DNA from: Rhodopseudomonas pseudopalustris
GTDB lineage: Bacteria; Pseudomonadota; Alphaproteobacteria; Rhizobiales; Xanthobacteraceae
Direction of reading: 5' to 3'
DNA: 64,000 nucleotides
Assembly (NCBI RefSeq): GCF_900110435.1
Contig: NZ_FODT01000004.1
Location: 248,001-312,000, forward strand
The notes beneath the pieces were generated by a model. It saw only the letters and a program-made list of their open reading frames with translations, ran no database searches and was not told the origin of the DNA. Shown here in pieces: positions 33,186 to 42,200 of this stretch. The first letter of the stretch is position 1. Each line of letters starts with the position of its first letter. The translations under genes and the position numbers were made by a program.

Positions 33186-33752
33186 ATGATCGACGACGCC
33201 AACGCGCTCGATGCGGCGCAGACGCTCGACGCGCTGAACCTCAAGACCCAGGCGCTCGCCAGCGGCGCTCACAGTTTCGCACGGGCGATGAGCGCGGCGT
33301 TCGCGTCGTCGATCACCGGCGGCAAGCAGTTCGACGACGTGCTGAAGTCGCTCGCCTTGCGGATCTCCGATCTCGCGGTGAAGATGGCGTTCAAGCCGCT
33401 CGAGAACAGTCTGGCGACCGGCCTGCAAGGCCTGTTTTCGGGGCTGTTCGGCGGCGACGTCAAGGCGGCCAACGGCGCGGTCAAGCCGTTCGCATCGGGC
33501 GGGGTGATCGGCACGCCGACTTACTTCCCGATGATCGGCGGCGGCGTCGGCCTCGCCGGCGAGGCGGGGCCGGAAGCGATCATGCCGCTTCAGCGCGGAC
33601 CGGACGGCAGGCTCGGCGTCGCGAGCCATGGCGGCGGCAGCGTGGTCAACATCCAGATCGCGACGCCCGACGCCGACAGCTTTCGCCGTTCGGAGACCTA
33701 CGTCACCGGCCAGATCGCCCGGGCGGTTGCGCGCGGGCGGCGCGGGCTTTGA
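33186..33752 (+). CDS. GTA g11 (short tail tape measure protein)
   Basis: 188 residues. A C-terminal FASGGVIGTPTYFPMIGGG followed by GEAGPEAIMPLQRGPDGRLG is the hallmark of phage tape-measure C-termini. The N-terminal part (FARAMSAAFASSITGGKQFDDVLKSLALRI) is helical. GTA tape measures are short, matching a stubby tail. GAGGAGG lies 6 bp before the ATG at 33186; an overlapping ATG at 33180 is less well spaced. Confidence 0.88.
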   Translation: MIDDANALDAAQTLDALNLKTQALASGAHSFARAMSAAFASSITGGKQFDDVLKSLALRISDLAVKMAFKPLENSLATGLQGLFSGLFGGDVKAANGAVKPFASGGVIGTPTYFPMIGGGVGLAGEAGPEAIMPLQRGPDGRLGVASHGGGSVVNIQIATPDADSFRRSETYVTGQIARAVARGRRGL

Positions 33753-33839
33753 TCGACGATACACGACGCGGCCGTGCTACGAGGCCTGTTTTTCGGGCGC
33801 GCGCCTCGGCATCACGGCTCCTCTGTTGCGAGCAACGCC

Positions 33840-34475
33840 ATGACCGCATTTCATGAAGTCCTGTTTCCGCTCGATGTCGCGCTGAAAAGCGCGGGCGGGC
33901 CGGAGCGGCGGACCGAGATCGTGTCGTTCGGCTCCGGCCGCGAGCAGCGCAACGCGCGCTGGGCGGAGTCGCGGCGACGCTACGATGCGGGCTACGGCGT
34001 CAAGACGCTGGAGGCGTTGCAGGCGGTGGTGGCGTTCTTCGAGGAGCGGCGCGGCCAGCTCTTTGGCTTCCGCTGGCGCGACCGGCTCGACAGTTCGTCG
34101 GCGGCGCCTGGGCATCCGCCGTCGCCGCTCGATCAGGGTATCGGCATCGGCGACGGCGTCACTGCGAACTACCAACTGGTGAAGAGCTACGGCGCGGGTT
34201 TCGAGCCCTATGCGCGGCGGATCACGAAGCCGGTGGCAGGCTCGGTGCGCGTCGCGGTCGGCGGTGTCGAGGCGGCGGGCGGCTTCACCGTCGATGCGAC
34301 GCGCGGGGTGGTGACGTTCGCCGCCGGCCGCATTCCGCCGCCGGGCGCGGCGGTGACGGCGGGTTATCAGTTCGACGTGCCGGTGCGGTTCGACACCGAT
34401 TATCTCGAAGTCGATCTGTCGGCGTTCGCGGCCGGCGCGATCCCGAACATCCCGGTGATCGAGATCAGGGTGTGA
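33840..34475 (+). CDS. GTA g12 (DUF2460, distal tail protein)
   Basis: 211 residues starting MTAFHEVLFPLDVALKSAGG. DUF2460 features are RRTEIVSFGSGREQRNARWA, LFGFRWRDRLD, and ITKPVAGSVRVAVGG. It forms the distal tail ring that links tube and baseplate hub. The normal g12-g13 junction is interrupted here by a 3-kb insertion downstream. Confidence 0.9.
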   Translation: MTAFHEVLFPLDVALKSAGGPERRTEIVSFGSGREQRNARWAESRRRYDAGYGVKTLEALQAVVAFFEERRGQLFGFRWRDRLDSSSAAPGHPPSPLDQGIGIGDGVTANYQLVKSYGAGFEPYARRITKPVAGSVRVAVGGVEAAGGFTVDATRGVVTFAAGRIPPPGAAVTAGYQFDVPVRFDTDYLEVDLSAFAAGAIPNIPVIEIRV

Positions 34476-34511
34476 CGTCACGCTCTACGGGAGCGGGGAG
34501 GCGCCTCTCAT

Positions 34512-34533
34512 CTTCTCCCGCAAGGGGAGAGGG
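34512..34533. repeat. Left 22-bp direct repeat bounding an insertion
   Basis: The sequence begins CTTCTCCCGCAAGG and ends GGAGAGGG. An identical 22-bp copy occurs at 37496-37517. The element is itself a near-palindrome of the ctcccgcaag type common in intergenic DNA here, so recombination between copies is plausible. The rest of the gap to 34787 is AT-richer and holds only the promoter/operator described at 34728. Confidence 0.75.
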
Positions 34534-34727
34534 GGTGATGTTACGGGTTTGTTTCTCTTCAGATTTGTCCACGCTCAAGGCCTGCTCAGGGTCTATCCAG
34601 CCCATGGAGAGTCAAGGATTTGGGCCCTGATGCGCTTTGGCTTGAGCGGGGCTTTCCCGATCACACGGCTCTCGAAAAATCGGGCTGCGAGGCAACGCCG
34701 CAAGCAACCACCCCAGAAATCAAACAC

Positions 34728-34756
34728 TTGATTCATTCATTCAAATGAATTAAATC
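34728..34756 (+). promoter_or_regulatory. Promoter with embedded palindromic operator (probable TetR site)
   Basis: TTGATT (34728-34733) and TAAATC (34751-34756) are -35/-10-like with a 17-bp spacer. The spacer contains the perfect 16-bp palindrome ATTCATTCAAATGAAT (34735-34750). Outer arms CTTGATT and AATCAAG (34727-34759) extend the dyad. A TetR-family repressor bound here would block transcription of the M24 gene 30 bp downstream, and the TetR gene with it. Confidence 0.5.
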
Positions 34757-34787
34757 AAGCGAAGTTCAGTGCTTCTATGAGGATGCC

Positions 34788-36149
34788 ATGAAACGACGAG
34801 AATTTTTGGGACTGTCCGCGGCAGCCATGCTGAGCAATCTGCCCGTGGCCGATGCCAACAACACAACTCCAGCTATGGATGCTACTTCATCGAACCTGCA
34901 CCTAGACAAGGCGCCACGTCTTTCGATGACCGAACGCGACCGGCGCTGGAAGATGGCGCGCGACATTATGAAGGCGGCAGGTGTCGAGGGGCTCATTGTC
35001 TATGGAGACAGGGAATCCTCCGCTCCGGCCCCCTTCTCTCCCGACAGCTATTTTACCAATGATCGGTTGGGGTCCATCGTCGTGTTTAAAGGAGACGAAC
35101 CACCGGTGGTGCTTGCGTTTGCCCCGATGGCTGTCTCCGATCACATGCAGGCCCGTCTGCGAGGCGACCAACAGTGGCTCGAGCCAAAGCAGATCTTTGT
35201 CGGCAAAAGCGGCGCTCACCTAGTTTCCCTCCTCGATCGCATTGGCCTGACAGGAAAGATCGGCGTGATCGGCCTGGAACCCTATCCACCCTTCTATTTC
35301 GACGGGGCCATTCCCTTCGGTATATGGAATGCCGTCCGGGAAGCCTTTCCAAAGGCCGAGTTCAAGCCGGTATATCGCGAATACTTTATGTTGACCGCCG
35401 CGCACAGTGCGGAGGAACTGGCTCTCATCCGGCATGCCGCTGGCATCGGCGAAAAGATGTGCGAAGCGATGAGGGTAGCGACGAAGCCTGGCGCGTCCGA
35501 AGCCGATATCGTGGCCGCGACTACAGCGGAATGCCTGCGCAATGCCGGCTTTACCGCGGAGGTGCTTTTCGGATCCGGAAGGGAATTCATCGGCTGGGGT
35601 CCCGCCCCCTGGACCTATCGCGCCCAACCGCCCAGAATCATCGAAGAGGGAGACGTGGTGCTTGCAGAGGTTTTCGCCTTCTACGGCATGTACGAAACCC
35701 AGCATCAACCCGCCATAACCGTGGGAAAGGCGCATCCGGAGTTTGAACGGGCTGCAGCCGTTGCGAGAGCCTGTTACGAAGAGGGGCTGCAGGCTCTGCG
35801 TCCCGGACGCACGTTCGGCGAAGTGGTGGAGATCATGGAAGCCCCCCTGATCGCCTCTGGCGGTTGGCATGTCCATCCCCTGATCCACAGCATCAATCCT
35901 TACGGTCCGATCGGCTTTGGTTCGGCTCCCGGGCCGGAATCCCTGCCCGAAGCATCGGCATACGGCTCGATCGGACGCCTTCCCACGACCTGGCGCGATC
36001 TGCCGCTGCAGGAAGGCATGTCTTTCGCCTTCGAAACGAATTGTGCGTTTGGCAGGCATCTGGCAAATCTGGGTGGTACTGTTCTTGTCGGCTCGGACGG
36101 GGGCATTGAGCTCAACAGCAACTCGACCAACGTGATGAGAGCAGGTTGA
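34788..36149 (+). CDS. Exported M24-family (creatinase / Xaa-Pro aminopeptidase-like) protein
   Basis: 453 residues. The N-terminus MKRREFLGLSAAAML is a twin-arginine-type signal. A creatinase N-terminal domain (about residues 45-190) is followed by the pita-bread fold: AHSAEELALIRHAAGIGEKM, GASEADIVAATTAECL, EEGDVVLAEVFAFYG, GMSFAFETNCAFG. In the positions of the two metal-binding Asp residues of aminopeptidases the sequence reads LAEVFA and ETQHQPAI, so the dinuclear metal site seems lost, as in creatinase. The substrate is unknown. It is followed 55 bp later by a TetR regulator on the same strand. Confidence 0.8.
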   Translation: MKRREFLGLSAAAMLSNLPVADANNTTPAMDATSSNLHLDKAPRLSMTERDRRWKMARDIMKAAGVEGLIVYGDRESSAPAPFSPDSYFTNDRLGSIVVFKGDEPPVVLAFAPMAVSDHMQARLRGDQQWLEPKQIFVGKSGAHLVSLLDRIGLTGKIGVIGLEPYPPFYFDGAIPFGIWNAVREAFPKAEFKPVYREYFMLTAAHSAEELALIRHAAGIGEKMCEAMRVATKPGASEADIVAATTAECLRNAGFTAEVLFGSGREFIGWGPAPWTYRAQPPRIIEEGDVVLAEVFAFYGMYETQHQPAITVGKAHPEFERAAAVARACYEEGLQALRPGRTFGEVVEIMEAPLIASGGWHVHPLIHSINPYGPIGFGSAPGPESLPEASAYGSIGRLPTTWRDLPLQEGMSFAFETNCAFGRHLANLGGTVLVGSDGGIELNSNSTNVMRAG

Positions 36150-36204
36150 CACGAGTCTGACGCCTGGTCGAACCCACGGCCAGGCTTCAGGCGAGACACC
36201 AGAC

Positions 36205-36885
36205 ATGAAGATAAGCAGCGGCATCGAGATACAGAACAAATCTTCGGAAGCGACGCGCGAGAGACTGATTGAGGCAGGCCTAAAGCTCTTTGCCGAGCTC
36301 GGTATGGACGGCGTGCGAACACGCGCGCTGGCCGAGGTTGCAGGGGTCAATCAGTCGGCAATACCCTATCATTTCGGCAGCAAGGACGGCGTCTACAGAG
36401 CGGTGATTGAAGAAATCGCCAGGGAAATCGCAGATGGGTTGGCCGCTACTGGCCTGCTGCAGATGTCCGCCGCGGAGGGCAAAACAATGTCGCGAGATCG
36501 ATGCCTGAAAAACCTCCGCGCCTTGATCCGAGCCTTCACTATTCTGATTCTATCGCCAGGCCGATCTACGGACCGCACCCTTCTGATCGTCAGGGAGCAG
36601 CTTCGACCGACAGAAAACTTCAATCACCTTTTCAAAAGCTTCATTGAGCCGATACACAAGACCGTGGGCAGCATAGTTGCCCGACTGAACGATGATCGTG
36701 CCGACAGTGAGGTCACGATAATACGGGCACATGCGATCATCGGCCAAGTTCTATCGTTTGCTGTAGCTCAACACTCCTATCTGATGCGATCGAAGAATTC
36801 CAAACTGTCGCTCGACAAGGTGGAAGAAATTGCCGATGTCATATCTGAAATGGCAGTAGTATCTGCGGACTTCAGCGGGCGCTAA
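36205..36885 (+). CDS. TetR/AcrR family transcriptional regulator
   Basis: 226 residues. The helix-turn-helix domain spans about residues 14-60: SEATRERLIEAGLKLFAELG, TRALAEVAGVNQSAIPYHFGSKDGVYRAVI. The ligand-binding C-terminal domain includes LIVREQLRPTENFNHLF, like CerR/YbiH-type TetR proteins (MIREQ...). It probably represses its own operon with the M24 gene through the palindrome at 34735. Its codon use is lower in GC than in flanking GTA genes. Confidence 0.85.
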   Translation: MKISSGIEIQNKSSEATRERLIEAGLKLFAELGMDGVRTRALAEVAGVNQSAIPYHFGSKDGVYRAVIEEIAREIADGLAATGLLQMSAAEGKTMSRDRCLKNLRALIRAFTILILSPGRSTDRTLLIVREQLRPTENFNHLFKSFIEPIHKTVGSIVARLNDDRADSEVTIIRAHAIIGQVLSFAVAQHSYLMRSKNSKLSLDKVEEIADVISEMAVVSADFSGR

Positions 36886-37028
36886 GAACAACGCGGCCTT
36901 CAATAACCGCAAGCCTGCGGGATCCTGCGATTTGCAGGTTAGCGTCTCGGCAGAGCCCGTCTCGCATCGACAACGGCGAGCCAGAACAGCCGGAGCATTC
37001 GGTTCCGGAATCAGGTTGCCATCCCATC

Positions 37029-37325
37029 CTGCGGGACACGTTCGGGGTCGAGATCGGGATCGACTTCGCCTCGCTTCTGGTCGGCGGCGAGGGCTTCGCC
37101 GTCGACGCCAGCCTGATCAAGGCCGACGCCAACCGCCGACGTTGCGTGCCCGGCGACGGAGGCCTGCGGTCCGAGGCCGCCAGCCGCGCTATCGACGAGT
37201 ATCTGGCCGTGCTGGACGACGCGGCCTTCGGCGGCGCGACCTCGGTGACGCCCAAGTTCATCTCACCGGCCGATCCGGCCTCGCGCTGGACTGGCGCCAA
37301 CAAGGGCCTGGCCTTCTTCGCCTAG
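37029..37325 (+). pseudogene. IS1182-family transposase fragment
   Basis: The frame reads LVGGEGFAVDASLIKADANR near positions 37077-37136, then IDEYLAVLDDAAFGGATSVT, PKFISPADPASRWTGANKG and LAFFA before a TAG stop. This matches the middle of IS1182-type transposases (VDASLIKADA with a catalytic Asp, then SPADPxxxWT). The N-terminal and C-terminal thirds are missing, so it is a remnant. It marks past IS activity at the insertion. Confidence 0.8.
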
Positions 37326-37495
37326 CCGCATCCCTGCGAAGCGACGTGATGCCAAAATACGCAACCATCGGTCATGGTCGCGATGTGAGCGGGGCGTAGA
37401 GGGAGCGAGGAATATCCCCCTCCCGACTGCACAGCCTCGACACAGCTCATCTAGGGTCGAAAATTCCTAGGTAAAATGGTGGGTTGGTAAGCCTC

Positions 37496-37517
37496 CTTCT
37501 CCCGCAAGGGGAGAGGG
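37496..37517. repeat. Right 22-bp direct repeat bounding the insertion
   Basis: Identical over 22 bp to 34512-34533 and 19 bp before the g13 start. The 37326-37495 stretch before it shows no gene. Confidence 0.75.
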
Positions 37518-37536
37518 AACAAACAGGTGATCGTCC

Positions 37537-38460
37537 ATGCGCGCGATTCCATCCGCCCTGCAGGCCAAGCTCAACTCAGGCGTGACCACGCTGGCGGAGT
37601 GTTGGATCGTGCGGCGGCGCGACGGCGCGGTGCTGGGCTTCACCGATCACGATCGTGATCTGATCGTCGACGGCGTGGTCTGCCGGGCGGGCACCGGTTT
37701 CGCCGCATCGGAAGCGTCGCAGCGGTTCGATCTGTCGGTCGACGGCGCGGAGATTTCCGGCGCGCTGTCCGACGATCTGTTGAGTGAGGCCGATCTCGCC
37801 GCGGGACGCTACGATGCCGCGACGATCGAGACCTGGCTGGTCGACTGGAGCGATCCGATGCTGCGCGTGCTGATCGCGCGCGGCGCGCTCGGCGAGGTGC
37901 GGCGCGAGGGACAGGCTTTCACCGCAGAACTCCGCGGGCTTGCCGATCTGTTGTCGCAGGAAAGCGGCCGGCTCTACACCGCGAGTTGCGGCGCCGATCT
38001 CGGCGACGGCCGCTGCCGCGTCGATCTCGCCAGCGCGGCGTGGCGCGGCGCAGGCAGCGTCGCGGCCGCGTTCGGAACGTCGACCGTCGCGGTGTCCGGA
38101 CTGGAAGGCTACGCGCCGGGATTGTTCAGCGCCGGACGACTGAGCTGGATCAGCGGCGCCAATGCCGGCTGCGCGATCGAGATCAAGCAGCATCGCATCG
38201 TGGCCGGCGAGGTGCGGCTGTCGCTGTGGCAGGCGATGGCCGAGCCGATCGCGGCCGGCGATGGCTTCGTGGTCACGGCCGGCTGTGACAAGCAGTTTTC
38301 GACCTGTCGCGATTGCTTCGGCAACGCCGTCAATTTTCGCGGCTTCCCGCAGATCCCCGGCAATGATTTCGTCGTGAGCTATCCGGTGCCCGGCACGCCC
38401 GGACATGGCGGCGGCTCGATCGGTGGTGGCGGCGGCGGCGGGGGCGGCGGCATCGGCTAA
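37537..38460 (+). CDS. GTA g13 (DUF2163, baseplate hub protein)
   Basis: 307 residues. N-terminal TTLAECWIVRRRDGAVLGFTDHDRDL is the DUF2163 start. The C-terminal part has a cysteine-rich segment CDKQFSTCRDCFGNAVNFRGFPQIPG (four Cys here, three of them C-x6-C-x2-C) typical of GTA gp13 hubs, which bind an Fe-S cluster in RcGTA. It ends in a Gly-rich tail. The complete length fits the family. Confidence 0.9.
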   Translation: MRAIPSALQAKLNSGVTTLAECWIVRRRDGAVLGFTDHDRDLIVDGVVCRAGTGFAASEASQRFDLSVDGAEISGALSDDLLSEADLAAGRYDAATIETWLVDWSDPMLRVLIARGALGEVRREGQAFTAELRGLADLLSQESGRLYTASCGADLGDGRCRVDLASAAWRGAGSVAAAFGTSTVAVSGLEGYAPGLFSAGRLSWISGANAGCAIEIKQHRIVAGEVRLSLWQAMAEPIAAGDGFVVTAGCDKQFSTCRDCFGNAVNFRGFPQIPGNDFVVSYPVPGTPGHGGGSIGGGGGGGGGGIG

Positions 38461-38500
38461 GCGCGCCGGCTGCGATCCTGATTTCACGGACGAGATCACC

Positions 38501-38944
38501 ATGGACAGAGTTCTCACCCGCGACGCTCTGGTCGCCGAGGCGCGGGGCTGGGTCGGCACGCGCTATCGGCATCAGGCCTCGCTCAAGGGCGTCGGCTGCG
38601 ATTGCCTGGGGCTGGTACGCGGCGTCTGGCGCGGCTGCATCGGCGACGAACCCGAGGCGCCGCCGCCTTACGCGCCGGATTGGGCGGAAGCGCGCGGAGA
38701 GGAGGCGCTTGCGGACGCGGCGCTGCGGCACCTGCGACCGATCGCGCGCGAGGCGTTCGGCGCCGGCGACGTGCTGCTGTTTCGCTGGACCGAGAGCTGC
38801 GTCGCCAAGCACGTCGCGATCGCGAGTTCGGCGACGACGATGATCCATGCCCATGACGGCGCCGCGGTCTGCGAGATCGCGATCGCGCCGTGGTGGCGGC
38901 GGCGGCTGGCGTATGCGTTCAGCTTTCCGGGGATGGTGGAGTGA
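38501..38944 (+). CDS. GTA g14 (NlpC/P60 peptidase)
   Basis: 147 residues. A cell-wall peptidase that opens the recipient peptidoglycan during DNA delivery. The catalytic Cys lies in KGVGCDCLGLVRGVW and the catalytic His in VAKHVAIASS. RGWVGTRYRHQASLKG precedes the Cys as in the family. The ATG at 38501 follows a weak Shine-Dalgarno. It sits between g13 and g15 as in RcGTA. Confidence 0.9.
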   Translation: MDRVLTRDALVAEARGWVGTRYRHQASLKGVGCDCLGLVRGVWRGCIGDEPEAPPPYAPDWAEARGEEALADAALRHLRPIAREAFGAGDVLLFRWTESCVAKHVAIASSATTMIHAHDGAAVCEIAIAPWWRRRLAYAFSFPGMVE

Positions 38945-38984
38945 TAGCGGGGCATCATCGTCACTCCGCCACGCGTAGCCGAGC

Positions 38985-39120
38985 CTTGCTTAACCTCTCT
39001 TGCTTGCGGGGGAGGTCGGATCGCGAAGCGATCCGGGTTGGGGAGGGGCTCTCGGCGGGTAGCTGATCAGTGTTCGGCTCGCCCTCACCCCAGCCCTCTC
39101 CCGCAAGCGGGAGAGGGGGT
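38985..39120. repeat. Cluster of ctcccgcaag-type palindromes
   Basis: A half-copy ttgcttgcgggggagg (38990-39005), a gatcgcgaagcgatc dyad (39009-39023) and a nearly perfect ccctctcccgcaagcggg / gagaggg palindrome around 39094-39117. It fills most of the 259-bp g14-g15 gap, which holds no gene. Confidence 0.7.
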
Positions 39121-39203
39121 GCGCTGCGGCTGTTGTTCGGTCGTGGCTTTCATTTTTCCTGATCGCGTCCTTGGCGCTGATCTCTCACACGAAGTAACAA
39201 TCC

Positions 39204-42200
39204 ATGGCAGCCCTCGTCCTCTCCATCGCCGGCGGCGCGGTCGGCGCGCTGTTCGGGCCGGTCGGCGCGATTGCCGGGCGGATCGCCGGCGCGCTCGCCG
39301 GCAGTATGCTCGACCACGCGCTGCTCGGCGGCGGCGACCGCAACGTCGAAGGGCCTCGGCTCGCCGATCTCGACATCATGGCGTCGACCGAAGGCGCGCC
39401 GATCCCGCGCGTCTATGGTCGGGCGCGGCTGGCAGGCCAGGTGATCTGGGCGACGCAGCTCGAGGAAGTGATTTCGAACGAACAGAGTTCATCGGGCGGT
39501 AAAGGCTTCGGCGGCCCGACCACCACGACGACGACCTACGCGTATTTCGCCAATTTCGCGGTCGGGCTGTGCGAGGGGCCGATCGGCCGCGTCGCGCGGA
39601 TCTGGGCCGACGGCAAGCCGCTCGACCTGTCGGGCCTCAATGTCCGCGTTCATCGCGGCAGTGAGGACCAGAGCCCGGATGATCTGATCGTCGCGAAACA
39701 GGGCGCCGGCCATGCGCCGGCCTATCGCGGGCTCGCTTATGTGGTGTTCGAGCGACTGCCGCTGGCTGCCTACGGCAACCGGATTCCGCAACTCTCGTTC
39801 GAGATCGTCCGGCCGATCGGCGGGCTGGAAGCGATGCTGCGCGCGGTGACGCTGATCCCCAGCACCACGGAATTCGGCTACGAGCCGTCGACGCGGGTGC
39901 AGATCTCCGGCAAAGGCAGCACGATGCCGGAAAACCGCCATGTCGCGCACGCCGCCTCCGACGTCGTCGACTCGCTCGACGAATTGCAGGGCGTATGCCC
40001 GCGGCTCGAACGCGTGGCCGTGGTGGTGGCGTGGTTCGGCTCCGATCTGCGCGCCGGGCAATGCTCGGTGCGGCCCGGCGTCGAGAGCCGCGATAAATGG
40101 GTCGATCGCGCGATCTGGTCCGTCGCCGGCGCGACCCGCGCCGACGCCTGGCTGGTGTCGCAGGTCGACGGCCGGCCGGCGTTCGGCGGCACGCCGTCGG
40201 ACGACAGCGTGGTGCATCTGATCGGCGAGCTGAAAGCGCGCGGGCTGAAGGTCACCTTCTATCCGTTCGTGATGATGGACGTGCCGGCCGGCAACGGCCT
40301 GCCGAATCCGTGGACCGGCGCTGCGCCGCAGCCGCCTTATCCCTGGCGCGGCCGCATCAGCTGCGATCCGGCGCCCGGGCAGGCGGGATCGCCGCAAGGC
40401 ACCGCGGCCGCGGCGGCGCAGGTCGAAAGCTTCTTCGCCGGTGGGACGTGGAATTATCGCCGGATGATCCTGCACTACGCGCAACTCTGCGCGGCCGCAG
40501 GCGGCGTCGATGCGTTTCTGATCGGCTCGGAGCTGCGTGCGCTGACGCGGGTGCGCTCGGGCCCGGGCGTCTATCCGGCGGTGCAGCATCTCGTCGCGCT
40601 GGCCAGCGACGTCAAGGCGATCGTCGGCGGCGGCACGCTCGTCACCTATGGCGCGGACTGGACCGAATACGGCGCCGACGTCGTCACCGCCGACGCCTCG
40701 GAGGTGCGGTTTCCGCTCGATCCGCTGTGGGGGTCGCCTGCGATCGACGCGATCGGGATCGATTACTACGCGCCGCTCGCCGACTGGCGCGACGACGCCG
40801 GTCATCTCGACGCAGCGGCGGCCACCTCGACCTATGACCGCGCCTATCTCGATCGCAACGTGTTCGGCGGCGAGGCGTTCGACTGGTACTACCCGGACGA
40901 TGCCGCGCGCGCCGCCCAAAGCCGCGCGCCGATCACCGACGGTCTCGGCAAGCCGTGGACCTTCCGGGTCAAGGACATCCGGAATTTCTGGTCGCAGCCG
41001 CATTATGAACGCGTCGGCGGCGCAGAGCTGACATCGCCGACGGCGTGGGCGCCGATGAGCAAGCCGGTGTGGCTGACCGAGGTCGGCTGCCCCGCGGTCG
41101 ACAAGGGCGCCAACCAGCCGAGCGTGTTTCCCGATCCGAAATCCAGCGAGAACTTCGCGCCGTATTTCTCCAGCGGCGACCGCGACGATCTGATCCAGCG
41201 CCGCTATCTCGAGACCATCATCGCGGCGTTCGATCCCGTATTCGGCGCGAGCGAGGCGCGCAATCCGGTGTCGCCGGTCTATGGCGGCCGCATGGTCGAT
41301 CCGTCCGCGATCCATCTGTGGACCTGGGATGCGCGGCCCTATCCGGTGTTTCCGGCCGCGCACGAGGTGTGGAGCGACGCGCCGAACTGGCAGATCGGGC
41401 ATTGGCTGACCGGACGGCTCGGCGGCGCGCCGCTCGATGCGCTGGTGGCGCGGCTGTTGTCCGACAGCGGCGTCGGCGGCGTCGATTCCAGCGCGCTGCA
41501 GGAGTGTTGCGACGGCTATGTGGTCGACCGGCCGATGACGCCGCGGGCGATGATCGAGCCGCTGGCGATGGCCTATGCGTTCGACGCCACCGCCGCGGAC
41601 GGTACGCTTCGTTTCGTGCAGCGCGGCGGCGCGCCGGTTGTCGAACTCGACGAGGACGATCTGGTGCTGCCGGACAGAGCGGCGCTGTCGCGGCTGACGC
41701 GCGCGCAGGAGACCGAACTGCCGCGCGAGGTCGCGTTCGGCTTCTCGGATGCGATTGCGGATTATCGCCGCTCGGCGGCGGCGTCGCGCCGGCTGGTCGG
41801 CGGCGCGGCCCGCATCGTTCACGCCGATCTCGCGGTGGTGACCGACGACGCCGCGGCGGCGCGGCGCGCCGAAATCTTTCTGCAGGACCTGTGGGCCGGG
41901 CGCGAGACCGCGAGCTTCGCGCTCGGGCTGTCGCATCTGTCGCTCGCGCCCGGCGACGTCGTGGCGCTGACGCTGAACGGCCGGCGGCGGCTGTTCGAGA
42001 TCGGCGAATTGGTCGACACGACCTCGCGCGCGGTCAAGGCGCGCAGCATCGATCCGGAAGTATTCGCGCTGCCGCAGCGGGCGCCGCGCCTCGGCGCGCC
42101 GCAAATCCCCGCGGCGCTCGGGCCGGCGCATGTCGTGGCGCTCGATCTGCCGGTGATCGACGCCGCTGCGCCGGAGGTGCTGACGCGGCTCGCGGTGTTC

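Larger units (their letters stand above)
34512..37517 (+). mobile_element. Approximately 3-kb insertion between GTA g12 and g13
   Basis: Identical 22-bp repeats bound a segment with an M24-family gene, a TetR-family gene and an IS1182-type transposase fragment. The first two genes use visibly less GC-rich codons than the GTA genes. g12 and g13 are adjacent in RcGTA, so the segment is best read as an insertion. The repeats could be the recombination sites or a pre-existing palindrome that was duplicated. Confidence 0.65.

Noticed and set aside
34512-39120. Repeated ctcccgcaag palindromes considered as a CRISPR array
   Set aside because: Copies are irregularly spaced, palindromic and intergenic, with no uniform spacers and no cas genes.
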